Shown here: positions 36,296-45,252 of the stretch, piece by piece
Layout: each line of letters starts with the position of its first letter
How positions within the stretch are numbered: the stretch's first letter is position 1
NCBI RefSeq assembly: GCF_034720595.1
Contig: NZ_JAYESJ010000003.1
Span: forward strand, 186,001 to 250,000
Source of the DNA: Rhizobium sp. CC-YZS058
GTDB taxonomy: Bacteria > Pseudomonadota > Alphaproteobacteria > Rhizobiales > Rhizobiaceae
Direction of reading: 5' to 3'
DNA: 64,000 nucleotides
Made by a program: the position numbers and the translations under genes
The notes under the pieces: generated by a model
What the model was told of the DNA's origin: nothing
The model's database searches: none
What the model saw: the letters and a program-made list of their open reading frames with translations, nothing else

Positions 36296-37951
36296 ATGAC
36301 CTATGACTACATCATCACCGGCGCCGGACCGGCCGGCTGCGTTCTCGCCAACCGGCTGAGCGAGGATCCCGACGTCACGGTGCTGCTGCTCGAAGCCGGC
36401 GGCGGAGACTGGAATCCGCTGTTCCACATGCCGGCCGGTTTTGCCAAGATGACCAAGGGGGTGGCGAGCTGGGGCTGGGAGACCGTGCCGCAGAAGCACA
36501 TGAAGGGGCGGGTGCTGCGCTACACCCAGGCCAAGGTTCTGGGCGGCGGCTCCTCCATCAACGCCCAGCTCTACACCCGCGGCAATGCCGCCGATTACGA
36601 TCTCTGGGCGCGCGAAGAGGGATGCGAAGGCTGGGACTATCGCTCGGTGCTGCCCTATTTCAAGCGCGCCGAGGACAATCAGCGTTTTGCCGACGATTAT
36701 CACGGCTATGGCGGGCCGCTCGGCGTGTCCATGCCGGTCTCGGCGCTGCCGATCTGCGACGCCTATATCCGGGCCGGCCAGGAACTGGGCATTCCCTACA
36801 ATCACGATTTCAACGGGCGCCAGCAGGCCGGCGTCGGCTTCTACCAGCTGACGCAGCGCAACCGGCGCCGCTCCTCCGCATCGCTCGCCTATCTCTCGCC
36901 GATCAAGGGGCGGAAGAACCTGACGATCCGCATGGGGGCGCGGGTCTCGCGCATTATCCTCGAAGGAACGACGGCCGTCGGTGTCGAGATCGCCACCAGC
37001 CGTGGCAGCGAGATCCTGCGCTGCGCGCGCGAGGTGCTGGTCACCTCGGGGGCAATCGGCTCGCCGAAGCTGCTGCTGCAATCCGGCATCGGCCCGGCCG
37101 ATCATCTTCGCTCCGTCGGCGTTCCCGTGGCGCACGATCTGCCGGGCGTCGGCGGCAATCTGCAGGATCATCTCGACCTGTTCGTCATTGCCGAATGCAC
37201 CGGCGACCACACCTATGACGGCGTGGCCAAGCTGCACCGCACGCTGTGGGCCGGGCTCGAATATGTGTTGTTCCGCACCGGCCCCGTCGCCTCGTCCCTC
37301 TTCGAGACCGGCGGCTTCTGGTATGCCGATCCGCAGGCGCGCTCTCCGGATATCCAGTTCCACCTTGGTCTCGGCTCGGGGATCGAAGCGGGCGTCGAGA
37401 AGCTCAAGAATGCCGGCGTGACCCTGAACTCGGCCTATCTTCACCCACGGTCGCGCGGCACCGTCCGGCTTTCCTCCTCCGACCCGGCCGCCGCTCCGCT
37501 CATCGACCCCAATTACTGGTCGGATCCGCATGATCGGACCATGTCGCTCGAAGGGTTGCGGATCGCCCGCGAGATTTTCGAGCAGGCGGCGCTCAAGCCC
37601 TATATCCTCGCCGAGCGGCTGCCCGGACCGGCGGTGCGCACGGAGGCCGAACTGTTCGACTATGGCTGCGCCAATGCCAAGACCGATCACCATCCTGTCG
37701 GCACCTGCCGCATGGGCACAGGCCCCGATGCCGTGGTCGGGCTCGACCTGCGGGTGCGCGGACTTCAGGGGCTCCGGGTTTGCGACTCCTCCGTCATGCC
37801 GCGCGTTCCCTCCTGCAACACCAATGCTCCCACCATCATGGTCGGCGAGAAGGGCGCCGATCTCATCCGCGGCCTCGATCCTCTGCCCGCCGCACTCTTT
37901 GCCGAGGAACGCAATGACCGTCGTCCGCGCGCCCGTTCCGAAGTCCGCTGA
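36296..37951 (+). CDS. GMC family oxidoreductase (copy 2, choline/alcohol dehydrogenase-like)
   Basis: This 551-residue FAD enzyme of the BetA/AlkJ group has the N-terminal TGAGPAGCVLANRLSED, the GMC signature GGGSSINAQLYTRGNAADYD, a second signature TSGAIGSPKLLLQSGIGP, catalytic His in HHPVGTCRMG and Asn in CNTNAPTIMVGE. These are close to choline and long-chain alcohol dehydrogenases. It follows the SDR gene by 15 bases. Its different subgroup from copy 1 suggests a second alcohol-oxidation step or another regiochemistry. Confidence 0.92.
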   Translation: MTYDYIITGAGPAGCVLANRLSEDPDVTVLLLEAGGGDWNPLFHMPAGFAKMTKGVASWGWETVPQKHMKGRVLRYTQAKVLGGGSSINAQLYTRGNAADYDLWAREEGCEGWDYRSVLPYFKRAEDNQRFADDYHGYGGPLGVSMPVSALPICDAYIRAGQELGIPYNHDFNGRQQAGVGFYQLTQRNRRRSSASLAYLSPIKGRKNLTIRMGARVSRIILEGTTAVGVEIATSRGSEILRCAREVLVTSGAIGSPKLLLQSGIGPADHLRSVGVPVAHDLPGVGGNLQDHLDLFVIAECTGDHTYDGVAKLHRTLWAGLEYVLFRTGPVASSLFETGGFWYADPQARSPDIQFHLGLGSGIEAGVEKLKNAGVTLNSAYLHPRSRGTVRLSSSDPAAAPLIDPNYWSDPHDRTMSLEGLRIAREIFEQAALKPYILAERLPGPAVRTEAELFDYGCANAKTDHHPVGTCRMGTGPDAVVGLDLRVRGLQGLRVCDSSVMPRVPSCNTNAPTIMVGEKGADLIRGLDPLPAALFAEERNDRRPRARSEVR

Positions 37952-38023
37952 GCCGATGTGCGGGGCGGATCATCCGCGTGAACGCAGAGCGAGGGCCGGT
38001 GCGCGCAGAAAGGTGATGCTGTG

Positions 38024-39289
38024 ATGCCGCTCGATAACCCGCGCGGCTTTCTCGCCGCGCTTTTCACGCAAGCCGTGCGCGCGGCCGACCCGCTGGAGGC
38101 GATCCGCGCCCATTTGCCCGCGCGGCCCGCCGGCCGCACGGTGGTGATCGGAGCGGGCAAGGCGGCGAGCCAGATGGCTCAGGCCTTCGAGAGCCTGTGG
38201 GATGGGCCGCTCGACGGCGTGGTGGTCGCCCGCCACGGCCCGATCGCCGCGTGCGATCGCATCCGGGTGCTGCAATCCGCCCACCCGGTTCCGGACCAGG
38301 CCGGCCTCAGCGCGGCGCAGGCGCTGATGACGGCCGTGCAGGGGCTGACACCGGAGGATCTGGTGGTCGCGCTGATCTCCGGCGGCGGCTCCGCCCTTCT
38401 GCCCGCGCCTCCACCGGGCTTCGGCCTTGCCGACGAGGTGGCGCTCAACGAGGCCCTGCTTGCCTCCGGCGCGCCGATCTCGGCCATGAATGTGGTGCGC
38501 AAGCATGTCTCGATGATCAAGGGCGGCCGGCTCGCCGCGCTGGCTTCCCCGGCGCGTCTCGTCAGCCTCGTCGTCTCCGATGTGCCGGGCGACAATCCGG
38601 CCTATGTGGCCTCCGGTCCGACCATTCCGGATGCCGCCGGGCGCGAGGAGGCGCTGCGCGCCATTCGAGACTATCGCATTACCCTTCCGCAGACCCTTCT
38701 CGACTACATCGCCCGCAGCGAAACACCACGCCCTGAAGACCCGACTTTCGCCGGGCACGAATCCCACGTCATCGCCTCGGCCCGCCTCTCGCTGCAGGCG
38801 GCGGCATCGGCGAGCAGGGAGGCGGGGGTCACGCCGTTGATCCTCTCCGACAGGATCGAGGGAGAGGCGCGCGACATCGGGCGAATGCATGCGGCGCTCT
38901 CGATCGAGTTCCAGGCGGGCCGCAGGGCGGGCGACGCGCCGATGGTCCTGCTTTCGGGCGGTGAAACGACGGTGACGATCGGCGCGAACGGTGCCGGAAA
39001 GGGCGGTCGAAACACCGAGTTCCTGCTCTCCGCCGCGCTCGATCTCGACGGTACCGCCGGCATCACCGCGCTTTCCGCCGATACGGACGGGATCGACGGA
39101 TCCGAAAGCAATGCCGGTGCCTTCTGCGACGGCCGGACCGCGGCGCGGATCCGTTCCCACGGTCACCAACCCCGCGCCCTCCTCGCCGCCCACGACGCCT
39201 GGACCGCCTTCTCCCTCTCCGGCGACCTGTTCGAACCCGGCCCAACCGGCACCAATGTCAACGACTTCCGGGCGTTTTTGCTGGGGTAA
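38024..39289 (+). CDS. glycerate 2-kinase (GckA/TtuD, MOFRL family)
   Basis: This 421-residue kinase has the N-terminal GCK domain (VVIGAGKAASQMAQAFES, ALISGGGSALLPAPPPG, MNVVRKHVSMIKGGRLA) and the C-terminal MOFRL domain (VLLSGGETTVTI, GGRNTEFLLSAAL, ADTDGIDG). It should phosphorylate D-glycerate, or hydroxypyruvate-derived glycerate, to 2-phosphoglycerate with ATP. The ATG at 38024 is preferred; a GTG directly before it is in frame. It comes 72 bases after the second GMC gene and links the pathway to lower glycolysis. Confidence 0.9.
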   Translation: MPLDNPRGFLAALFTQAVRAADPLEAIRAHLPARPAGRTVVIGAGKAASQMAQAFESLWDGPLDGVVVARHGPIAACDRIRVLQSAHPVPDQAGLSAAQALMTAVQGLTPEDLVVALISGGGSALLPAPPPGFGLADEVALNEALLASGAPISAMNVVRKHVSMIKGGRLAALASPARLVSLVVSDVPGDNPAYVASGPTIPDAAGREEALRAIRDYRITLPQTLLDYIARSETPRPEDPTFAGHESHVIASARLSLQAAASASREAGVTPLILSDRIEGEARDIGRMHAALSIEFQAGRRAGDAPMVLLSGGETTVTIGANGAGKGGRNTEFLLSAALDLDGTAGITALSADTDGIDGSESNAGAFCDGRTAARIRSHGHQPRALLAAHDAWTAFSLSGDLFEPGPTGTNVNDFRAFLLG

Positions 39290-39428
39290 CACGAGCCACG
39301 GAAGCGGGCGCATCAGATCGCGACGTCGCCATGCTGCTTGCCTGCACCGGCTTCTCCCTCCTTGCACCCGACGGTGAACTTCCCCTATTCCAGACCTTGT
39401 GACCAAGGGATCGGCCGGAGGGTGTGGT

Positions 39429-39674
39429 GTGAGTGGGGACTGGAACAAGGCGGTGACGCTGGCGATCGGGGAGGATGGCGGGTTTGCCACCATTCGCAAC
39501 ACCCAGGAGGCATCCTGGGCATTGATCGAGGATTGGCCGCTGGAGGAGGGCGAGGCGCTCGATGCGGCCCTTCTGACGCTGGAAGCGGCGATGAAGGGCA
39601 AGGCCTCGGCCGAAACCGCACGGCTCGCCTTTATCGCCGCCGCGCATGAAGCGGGGATTGCGATCAAGCCGTAA
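39429..39674 (+). CDS. DUF982 domain-containing protein
   Basis: This 81-residue protein starts at a GTG at 39429 with GGAGG six bases upstream. A GTG at 39399 would add ten residues but lacks a ribosome site. WALIEDWPLEEGEALDAAL and AETARLAFIAAAHEAGI are typical of DUF982, a small rhizobial family of unknown function often present in many copies. It is probably expressed independently of the glycerate kinase gene, 139 bases upstream. Confidence 0.75.
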   Translation: MSGDWNKAVTLAIGEDGGFATIRNTQEASWALIEDWPLEEGEALDAALLTLEAAMKGKASAETARLAFIAAAHEAGIAIKP

Positions 39675-39828
39675 GCTCTGCCAGCTGTCGATCGCGAAGA
39701 GGCACGCTTCGTGCCCTGCGATTCAGCCGCTCAACTTGGTTCAGCGACGCTTTCCAACCCGCCTCTGCCCGGTGGACAGAGCGTCGCGCGCGGTTTACGG
39801 CTCGTTTCTTGCAGCAGGGGAGGGAGCC

Positions 39829-41559
39829 ATGACGACGATTTTCGACAGACCCGAGCATTTCGCGCAGGACGCGCTGCGCGGCTATGCCGCGATCTACGGC
39901 CGTTATGTCAAGGCCGTGCCCGGTGGGGTTCTGCGGTCGACGCCGCGGGCGGCACGGAAGGTGGCGCTCGTCGTCGGGGGAGGGTCCGGTCATTACCCGG
40001 CTTTTGCCGGCTATGTCGGCGAAGGCATGGCGGATGCGGCGGTTGCGGGCGATGTGTTCGCCTCGCCCTCCACCGCCGCCGTCGCGCGGATCTGCCGGCT
40101 GGCGGAGCGCAAGGCCGGCATCCTGCTCGGCTATGGCAATTATGCGGGCGACGTCCTGAATTTCGGGCTGGCGGCGGAACGGCTGCGTGCGGAGGGGATC
40201 GACGTGCGGGTGCTGCCGGTGACCGACGATGTGGCCAGCGCCAGCCCGGAAGAGCATCTGCGTCGCCGCGGCATTGCCGGCGATCTCGTCGTCTTCAAAC
40301 TGGCAGGTGCCGCGGCGGAAGAGGGCCGGGACCTCGACGCGGTGGAAGCCCTGGCCAAGCATGCTAATCGACGCACTGTCTCCTTCGGGGTGGCCTTTGG
40401 CGGCTGCACGCTTCCCGGTGCCGCCGGGCCGCTCTTCTCCGTCGAGAAGGGCCGGATGGCGCTGGGCCTTGGCATTCACGGCGAGCCCGGCATTGCCGAG
40501 CAGGCGCTGGTGCCGGCGCGCGACCTCGCCGCTCTTCTGGTCGATCGGCTGCTGGCGGAGCGTCCGGATGGAACGCGCAAGGTTGCGGCCGTTCTTAACG
40601 GGCTCGGCGCCACGAAATATGAAGAGCTCTTCGGTCTCTGGACGCATGTCTCCGCGCGGCTTGAATCGGCTGGGCTGGAAGTCGTGCTTCCCGAGGTCGG
40701 AGAATATGTCACCAGCCTCGATATGCAGGGCTGCTCCCTGACCCTGCTCTGGCTCGACGAGGCACTGGAACGGCTCTGGCGCGCGCCCTGCGAAACGGCC
40801 GTGCTGACGCGGCGTGAGGGGCATCGCCTCGCGGACGAGATCGTGGACGAGGCTGAGGCGGACCTGACGCTGCCGCCTTCGAGCGAGGCCGGTCGTCAGG
40901 CAGGCCGCCGGATCGTCGCACTCATCGGCGCGCTCGCTGCGGCCCTTTCGGTTGCGGAAGAGGCGCTCGGTCGCCTCGATGCCCAGGCCGGCGATGGCGA
41001 CCATGGGCAGGGCATGGCGCGTGGCTCGTCTGCGGCCCGCGACGCCGCGCGCGCCGCGCTTTCGGCCGGTGCCGGCGCGAGAAGCGTTCTGGCGATGGCG
41101 GGCGATGCCTGGGCGGACCGGGCCGGGGGGACCTCCGGTGCGCTCTGGGGCCTGATGCTGCGCGCCTGGAGCAACGCGCTTTCGGACGAGGCGGCGCCGG
41201 AGCCGGCAGCCGTGGCGGATGGGGCGCGCCAGGCGTTGGAGGCCGTCATGCGTCTGGGCGGCGCGCGGCCAGGCGACAAGACGCTGGTCGATGCGCTGGT
41301 GCCCTTTGTCGAAACGCTGGAGCGGGAGGCAAGCGCTGGCCAGCCGCTCGATGAGGCCTGGGCCAAGGCCGCGCAGGCGGCGGAGGCGGCGGCGGTGGCG
41401 ACTGCATCGCTCACCCCCAGGCTCGGCCGGGCGCGGCCGATTGCGGCGCGCAGCCTCGGCCATCGCGATGCCGGCGCCGTCTCGCTGGCGCTCTGCGCGA
41501 CCGCCGTCGGCAAGGTCCTTGCCCGCCCTCTGCGGTCAAGGAACGACCGGTCGTTTTAG
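39829..41559 (+). CDS. dihydroxyacetone kinase family protein, single-chain DhaK-DhaL
   Basis: This 576-residue kinase starts at the ATG at 39829 (AGGGAG upstream); the frame is open further 5' but without coding signs. The N-terminal DhaK domain shows ALVVGGGSGHYPAFAGYVGEGM, GGCTLPG and IHGEPG, whose His forms the hemiaminal with the substrate. The C-terminal DhaL domain shows the metal/ATP motif AGDGDHGQGMARG and GGTSGALWG. ATP is the expected donor, unlike the PEP-dependent two-subunit DhaKLM. Related rhizobial kinases act on dihydroxyacetone or erythrulose. The glycerate kinase 0.5 kb upstream supports triose or tetrose catabolism. Confidence 0.9.
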   Translation: MTTIFDRPEHFAQDALRGYAAIYGRYVKAVPGGVLRSTPRAARKVALVVGGGSGHYPAFAGYVGEGMADAAVAGDVFASPSTAAVARICRLAERKAGILLGYGNYAGDVLNFGLAAERLRAEGIDVRVLPVTDDVASASPEEHLRRRGIAGDLVVFKLAGAAAEEGRDLDAVEALAKHANRRTVSFGVAFGGCTLPGAAGPLFSVEKGRMALGLGIHGEPGIAEQALVPARDLAALLVDRLLAERPDGTRKVAAVLNGLGATKYEELFGLWTHVSARLESAGLEVVLPEVGEYVTSLDMQGCSLTLLWLDEALERLWRAPCETAVLTRREGHRLADEIVDEAEADLTLPPSSEAGRQAGRRIVALIGALAAALSVAEEALGRLDAQAGDGDHGQGMARGSSAARDAARAALSAGAGARSVLAMAGDAWADRAGGTSGALWGLMLRAWSNALSDEAAPEPAAVADGARQALEAVMRLGGARPGDKTLVDALVPFVETLEREASAGQPLDEAWAKAAQAAEAAAVATASLTPRLGRARPIAARSLGHRDAGAVSLALCATAVGKVLARPLRSRNDRSF

Positions 41560-41613
41560 AAAGTCAGAGATTACATAGTTTTAACGTGCGTCAGGCATGG
41601 TGCGGGCCTCCGG

Positions 41614-42708
41614 ATGATCGAGGGGCCGAGGTTCATGGGTGCACAGGCTGGCGAAGACGCGCAGGGCGGTGACCGCGCATTCTGTCTTTCGAGGCCTCAG
41701 TCGGTGGCGACGCTGAGCCTTGAGGCCTGCCATGCCGAGATCGCCCGCCTGCGTCTGGAGCTTTCGGCGCGGACCTTGGATATCGCCGAGACGCAATCGG
41801 TCCTCAGTCATCAGAAGCAGACATTCGTCCGCGCCCTGACGCTGGCGCGCATGGGCGTTTGGGAATGCACCCTGCCTGAAAACCGGCTCGAATGGTCGGA
41901 CGGGGTCTATGACATCTTCGGCCTGCCGCGCGGCGCGCGGCTGGAGCGCAACGACATCGCCGGCCACTACAAGCCGGCGTCCCTGATCGAGCTCGAACGC
42001 CTGCGGAGCGCGGCGATCGCCGAGGGCACGGGCTTTTCCTTCGATGCGGAGATCGTCACGCGCATGGGGGATCACCGCTGGATCCGCATCACGGCGACGG
42101 CGGAGACGGAAGCCGGCAGCGTCAGGCGCATCTTCGGAACAAAGCAGGACATTACCGACGAAAAGATTGCCGTCGATCACATTCGCTATCTCGCCGCCCA
42201 TGACGTGATGACGGGTCTCGCCAACAGGTCCACGTTTCAGGAGCGGCTCGCCATGCTCGACCGCCGGGAGGACGGGCTCTGTCTCCTGTTGATCGACCTC
42301 GATGGGTTCAAGCTGCTGAACGATACGTTCGGACATGCGGTCGGTGACGACTGCCTGAAGGAGACGGCGCAGCGCCTCGAAGGCCTCGTTCAGGACCGGT
42401 CTCTCGTGGCGCGGATCGGCGGCGACGAATTCGCGGTGATCATCGAGCAGAAAAGCGAGGCCCATGCGGTCCGACGCCTGGCGCAGAAGATCGTCGACGA
42501 CCTGCGGCGGACGATCACAATCGGCGAGGCAAGCGTGGAGATCGGCGCTTCGGTCGGCCTTGCATTCGGCGATGGTTCGGGTCCGGAGAGGCTGGTCAAG
42601 AATGCGGATGTGGCGCTCTACGCCGCCAAGGCCGGCGGGCGAAATCAGTTCCGTGTCTTCGCGCCGCCGGAGAGCGAAGCACTGGGCAAACGGCGCAAAA
42701 CCGGCTGA
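41614..42708 (+). CDS. PAS domain GGDEF diguanylate cyclase
   Basis: This 364-residue protein has a short N-terminal helix-rich region (ACHAEIARLRLEL), a PAS domain of the PAS_3 fold (MGVWECTLPENRLEWSDGVYDIFGLP ... IFGTKQDITDEK) and a GGDEF domain with the intact signature RIGGDEFAV (GGDEF at 269-273). The RxxD inhibitory site five residues before it is absent (sequence QDRS), so product inhibition is unlikely. No membrane segment is visible, so it should be a cytosolic cyclase making cyclic di-GMP. The PAS ligand is unknown. The start at 41614 (ATG) is uncertain; ATG at 41635 is an alternative. Confidence 0.85.
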   Translation: MIEGPRFMGAQAGEDAQGGDRAFCLSRPQSVATLSLEACHAEIARLRLELSARTLDIAETQSVLSHQKQTFVRALTLARMGVWECTLPENRLEWSDGVYDIFGLPRGARLERNDIAGHYKPASLIELERLRSAAIAEGTGFSFDAEIVTRMGDHRWIRITATAETEAGSVRRIFGTKQDITDEKIAVDHIRYLAAHDVMTGLANRSTFQERLAMLDRREDGLCLLLIDLDGFKLLNDTFGHAVGDDCLKETAQRLEGLVQDRSLVARIGGDEFAVIIEQKSEAHAVRRLAQKIVDDLRRTITIGEASVEIGASVGLAFGDGSGPERLVKNADVALYAAKAGGRNQFRVFAPPESEALGKRRKTG

Positions 42709-42714
42709 TGCCCG

Positions 42715-42733
42715 GGCGCAGGCAGGCTGCGCC
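42715..42733 (+). terminator. stem-loop after the GGDEF gene
   Basis: GGCGCAG (42715-42721) pairs perfectly with CTGCGCC (42727-42733) around a 5-base loop, 7 bases after the stop. No T run follows directly, so it is a candidate rather than a clear intrinsic terminator. Confidence 0.5.
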
Positions 42734-42785
42734 GAAGATCATGTTTATAAAGGCTCTTCGCTTATTTGGTGGGCACGGCGCATCC

Positions 42786-42814
42786 TTGACTTCAAATTAG
42801 GCGGCCACTAACAA
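42786..42814 (+). promoter_or_regulatory. sigma-70-like promoter for the BMP-family importer operon
   Basis: TTGACT (42786-42791) and TAACAA (42809-42814) are separated by exactly 17 bases, a good match to -35/-10 consensus and spacing. They lie 37 bases upstream of the binding-protein ATG at 42851. Confidence 0.5.
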
Positions 42815-42850
42815 TTTTCACCAGTTGGTAAAAACTGGGGAACAGATCAA

Positions 42851-43837
42851 ATGACCAGCAAGCTTATGATGTCCCGGCGCACCGTTCTGGCCTCCGGCCT
42901 CGCGCTCGGCGCTTCCACTTTCATTCCATCCGTTCGCGCCGCCACACCGGTCAAGGTGGCGGGCATCCATGGCTCGCCGGTCGAGAATGCTTGGAACTCC
43001 GTGCTCCACAAGGCGCTGCAGGAAGCGGCCTCCGAGGGTGCGATCGAGTATGTCTTCTCCGAAGGTGTTTCCGGCACCGATTATCCTCGCGCCATGCGGG
43101 AATATGCCGAGCAGGGCGCCAAGCTTGTCATCGGCGAAACCTTTCCGGTGGAGAAGCAGGCGCGCGAGGTCGCGATGGACTATCCGGACACGGCCTTCGT
43201 CATGGGCTCAAGCGGCAAGGAGGCCGGCGAGAATTTCGGGGTCTTCGGCACCTGGAACTTCGACGGCGCCTACCTTGCCGGCATGCTGGCCGGCAAGATG
43301 ACCAAGACCAATGTCGTCGGCTCGGTCGGCGCCATGCCAATCCCCGAAGTCAACATGCTGATCAACGCCTTTGCGCTCGGCGTGAAGGCGGTGAACCCGG
43401 ATGCCAAGCATCTGGTCACCTTCATCGGCACCTTCTTCGATCCGCCGAAGGCGCGCGAGGCCGGTCTTGCCCAGATCGATGCCGGCGCCGATATCCTGTT
43501 CGGCGAACGCATCGGCACCGCTGATGCCGCCAAGGAGCGCGGCATCAAGTCGGTGGGGTCGCTGATCGACTACACGCCGCGTTACCCGGATACGGTGTTT
43601 GCCAATGCGCTGTGGAACTTCCGCCCGATCCTCAACGCCGCGCTGGCCGATGTCGCCGCCGGCAAGCCGACCGGTCGCGACTATACCAGCTATGGCTTGA
43701 TGAAGGAGGGCGGCAGCGACATCGTCTTCGTCAAGGGCGTGGCGCCGGCGGATGCGGAAGCCGCCATGGAAGCCAAGCGCAGCGAGATCAAGGCAGGCAC
43801 CTTCGAGGTGCCGCGCGTGATGGACGAGCCGAAGTAA
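42851..43837 (+). CDS. BMP-family (nucleoside-type) ABC transporter substrate-binding protein
   Basis: This 328-residue protein has a signal peptide with twin Arg (SRRTVLASGLALGASTF) ending SVRAA, so Tat export is possible. BMP/PnrA family segments include VKVAGIHGSPVENAWNSVLHKAL, VIGETFPVEKQAREVAMDYP and MPIPEVNMLINAFALGVKAVNP. No lipobox Cys is seen. It should bind a nucleoside-, nucleobase- or amide-like ligand in the periplasm. It is followed after 8 bases by the amidase gene and opens a five-cistron downstream operon. Confidence 0.9.
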   Translation: MTSKLMMSRRTVLASGLALGASTFIPSVRAATPVKVAGIHGSPVENAWNSVLHKALQEAASEGAIEYVFSEGVSGTDYPRAMREYAEQGAKLVIGETFPVEKQAREVAMDYPDTAFVMGSSGKEAGENFGVFGTWNFDGAYLAGMLAGKMTKTNVVGSVGAMPIPEVNMLINAFALGVKAVNPDAKHLVTFIGTFFDPPKAREAGLAQIDAGADILFGERIGTADAAKERGIKSVGSLIDYTPRYPDTVFANALWNFRPILNAALADVAAGKPTGRDYTSYGLMKEGGSDIVFVKGVAPADAEAAMEAKRSEIKAGTFEVPRVMDEPK

Positions 43838-43845
43838 GCCGGATC

Positions 43846-45252
43846 ATGGGCGACGACGCAACCGCACTGGCTGAGGCGATCCGTCAGGGTCGCCTTTCCG
43901 CGTCGGCCGCCATGCGCGCCGCGATCGAGGACGCCGAGCGCCGCTCCTCCCTTGGGGCCATCGCTTACCTCGATCCGGCACGTGGTCTTGCCGAAGCGGA
44001 GGACGCAGAGGCGCGGCTGCGCGGCGATCCCGCCGCTCCGGCGCCCTTCGCCGGCGTTCCGAGCCTCGCCAAGGATCTGGGCGGGCCGTTTTCCGGCTTC
44101 CCGGTCGCGGCGGGCTCGGCGATGCTGGCGCGCGCGCCATCCTCGGCCGACTCCGATCTCGCGACCCGCCTGCGCGCGGCGGGGCTTTGCGTCTTCGGTC
44201 TGACCACCGTTCCGGAAATGGGGCTGTCTCTGTCCAGCGAACCGGCGGTCGGTGCTCCCTGTCGCAACCCCCTGGACGAGACGCTGACGCCGGGCGGCTC
44301 CTCCGGTGGCGCGGCCGCGGCCGTCTGCGCCGGCATCGTCGCCATCGCGCATGCCACGGATGCCGGCGGCTCGATCCGCGTGCCGGCCGCCTGCTGCGGG
44401 CTGGTCGGGCTGAAGGCCAGCCGCGGTGCCCTTCCCGCCGGTCCGCTGTTTTCCAATCATCTCGGCGGCATTGCCAGCGAGCTCGCCATCTGCCGCTCCG
44501 TCAGGGATCTCGCGACGATCTTCGACAGTGCCAGGGGCGGGTCCCGAGGGCCCTTCGCCGACCCCCTCGTCGAGCAGCCGGCTGAATGCCCCATGCGGAT
44601 CGGTCTCGTGACCGACTTCGGCAGCCGCACTCCGCTCGATCCCGAACGCGCCGGTGCCGTCGAGGCGGCAGCCCGCGCGCTGGAGGCCCGCGGCCACAGG
44701 ATCGCGCCGATCGGCTGGAGCCGGCTCGAGGCGGCAGTTGCGCAGAGCGGCCGGGCTTTCGCCGATATCGTTGCCGTCAATCTCGCGCAGTTCGTCGAGG
44801 TCGCCGCCTTGGACCCCGACGTCGCGCAACGCCTGACCCGGGCCTTCATCGCCCGCGGTCGTTCGCTCAGTGGCACGCAGCTCTGGTCCACGCTCGATGC
44901 AAGCGTTCGCGTCGCGCGGGCGATGTGGGATCTGTTCGAGGAGGTCGATTGCCTGCTGACCCCCATGCTTGCCCAGGCGCCGCTGCCCCTCGGCGCCTTT
45001 CCCTTCGACCATGACGACACGGACCTGCAGATCGATCGCATGACGGCCTTCGCCCCCCTAGCCGCGCTCGCCAATATCTCCGGCGTTCCCGCGCTGACGC
45101 TGCCCTTCGGCGCCGACGAGAAAGGCCTGCCCCTGCCGGTTCAGCTCCTGGCCCCGATGGGGCGGGATCTGCACCTCATCGCGCTCGCGAGGGCGCTCGA
45201 GGCCGAGGGACGCTGGCGGCATCGCTTCCCGCTGGCGGGGCTTGCCGCATGA
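43846..45252 (+). CDS. amidase signature family protein
   Basis: This 468-residue protein starts at the ATG at 43846. The Ser-cisSer-Lys triad is present: Lys in VPSLAKDL, cis-Ser in TPGGSSGGAAAAV, and the nucleophile Ser in DAGGSIRVPAACCGLVGLK. Upstream the frame is open, but only over the binding-protein gene. It hydrolyses an amide or ureide bond in the cytoplasm. Lying inside the BMP-type importer operon, between the binding protein and the ATPase (4-base overlap), it probably acts on the imported compound. Confidence 0.9.
   Translation: MGDDATALAEAIRQGRLSASAAMRAAIEDAERRSSLGAIAYLDPARGLAEAEDAEARLRGDPAAPAPFAGVPSLAKDLGGPFSGFPVAAGSAMLARAPSSADSDLATRLRAAGLCVFGLTTVPEMGLSLSSEPAVGAPCRNPLDETLTPGGSSGGAAAAVCAGIVAIAHATDAGGSIRVPAACCGLVGLKASRGALPAGPLFSNHLGGIASELAICRSVRDLATIFDSARGGSRGPFADPLVEQPAECPMRIGLVTDFGSRTPLDPERAGAVEAAARALEARGHRIAPIGWSRLEAAVAQSGRAFADIVAVNLAQFVEVAALDPDVAQRLTRAFIARGRSLSGTQLWSTLDASVRVARAMWDLFEEVDCLLTPMLAQAPLPLGAFPFDHDDTDLQIDRMTAFAPLAALANISGVPALTLPFGADEKGLPLPVQLLAPMGRDLHLIALARALEAEGRWRHRFPLAGLAA

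Noticed and set aside
35477..37693. 738-codon minus-strand open frame
   Set aside because: Antisense to the SDR and second GMC genes, which have full catalytic motifs; judged a shadow.
39664..41463. 599-codon minus-strand open frame
   Set aside because: Antisense to the DhaK-DhaL kinase; residue make-up is typical of shadow frames.
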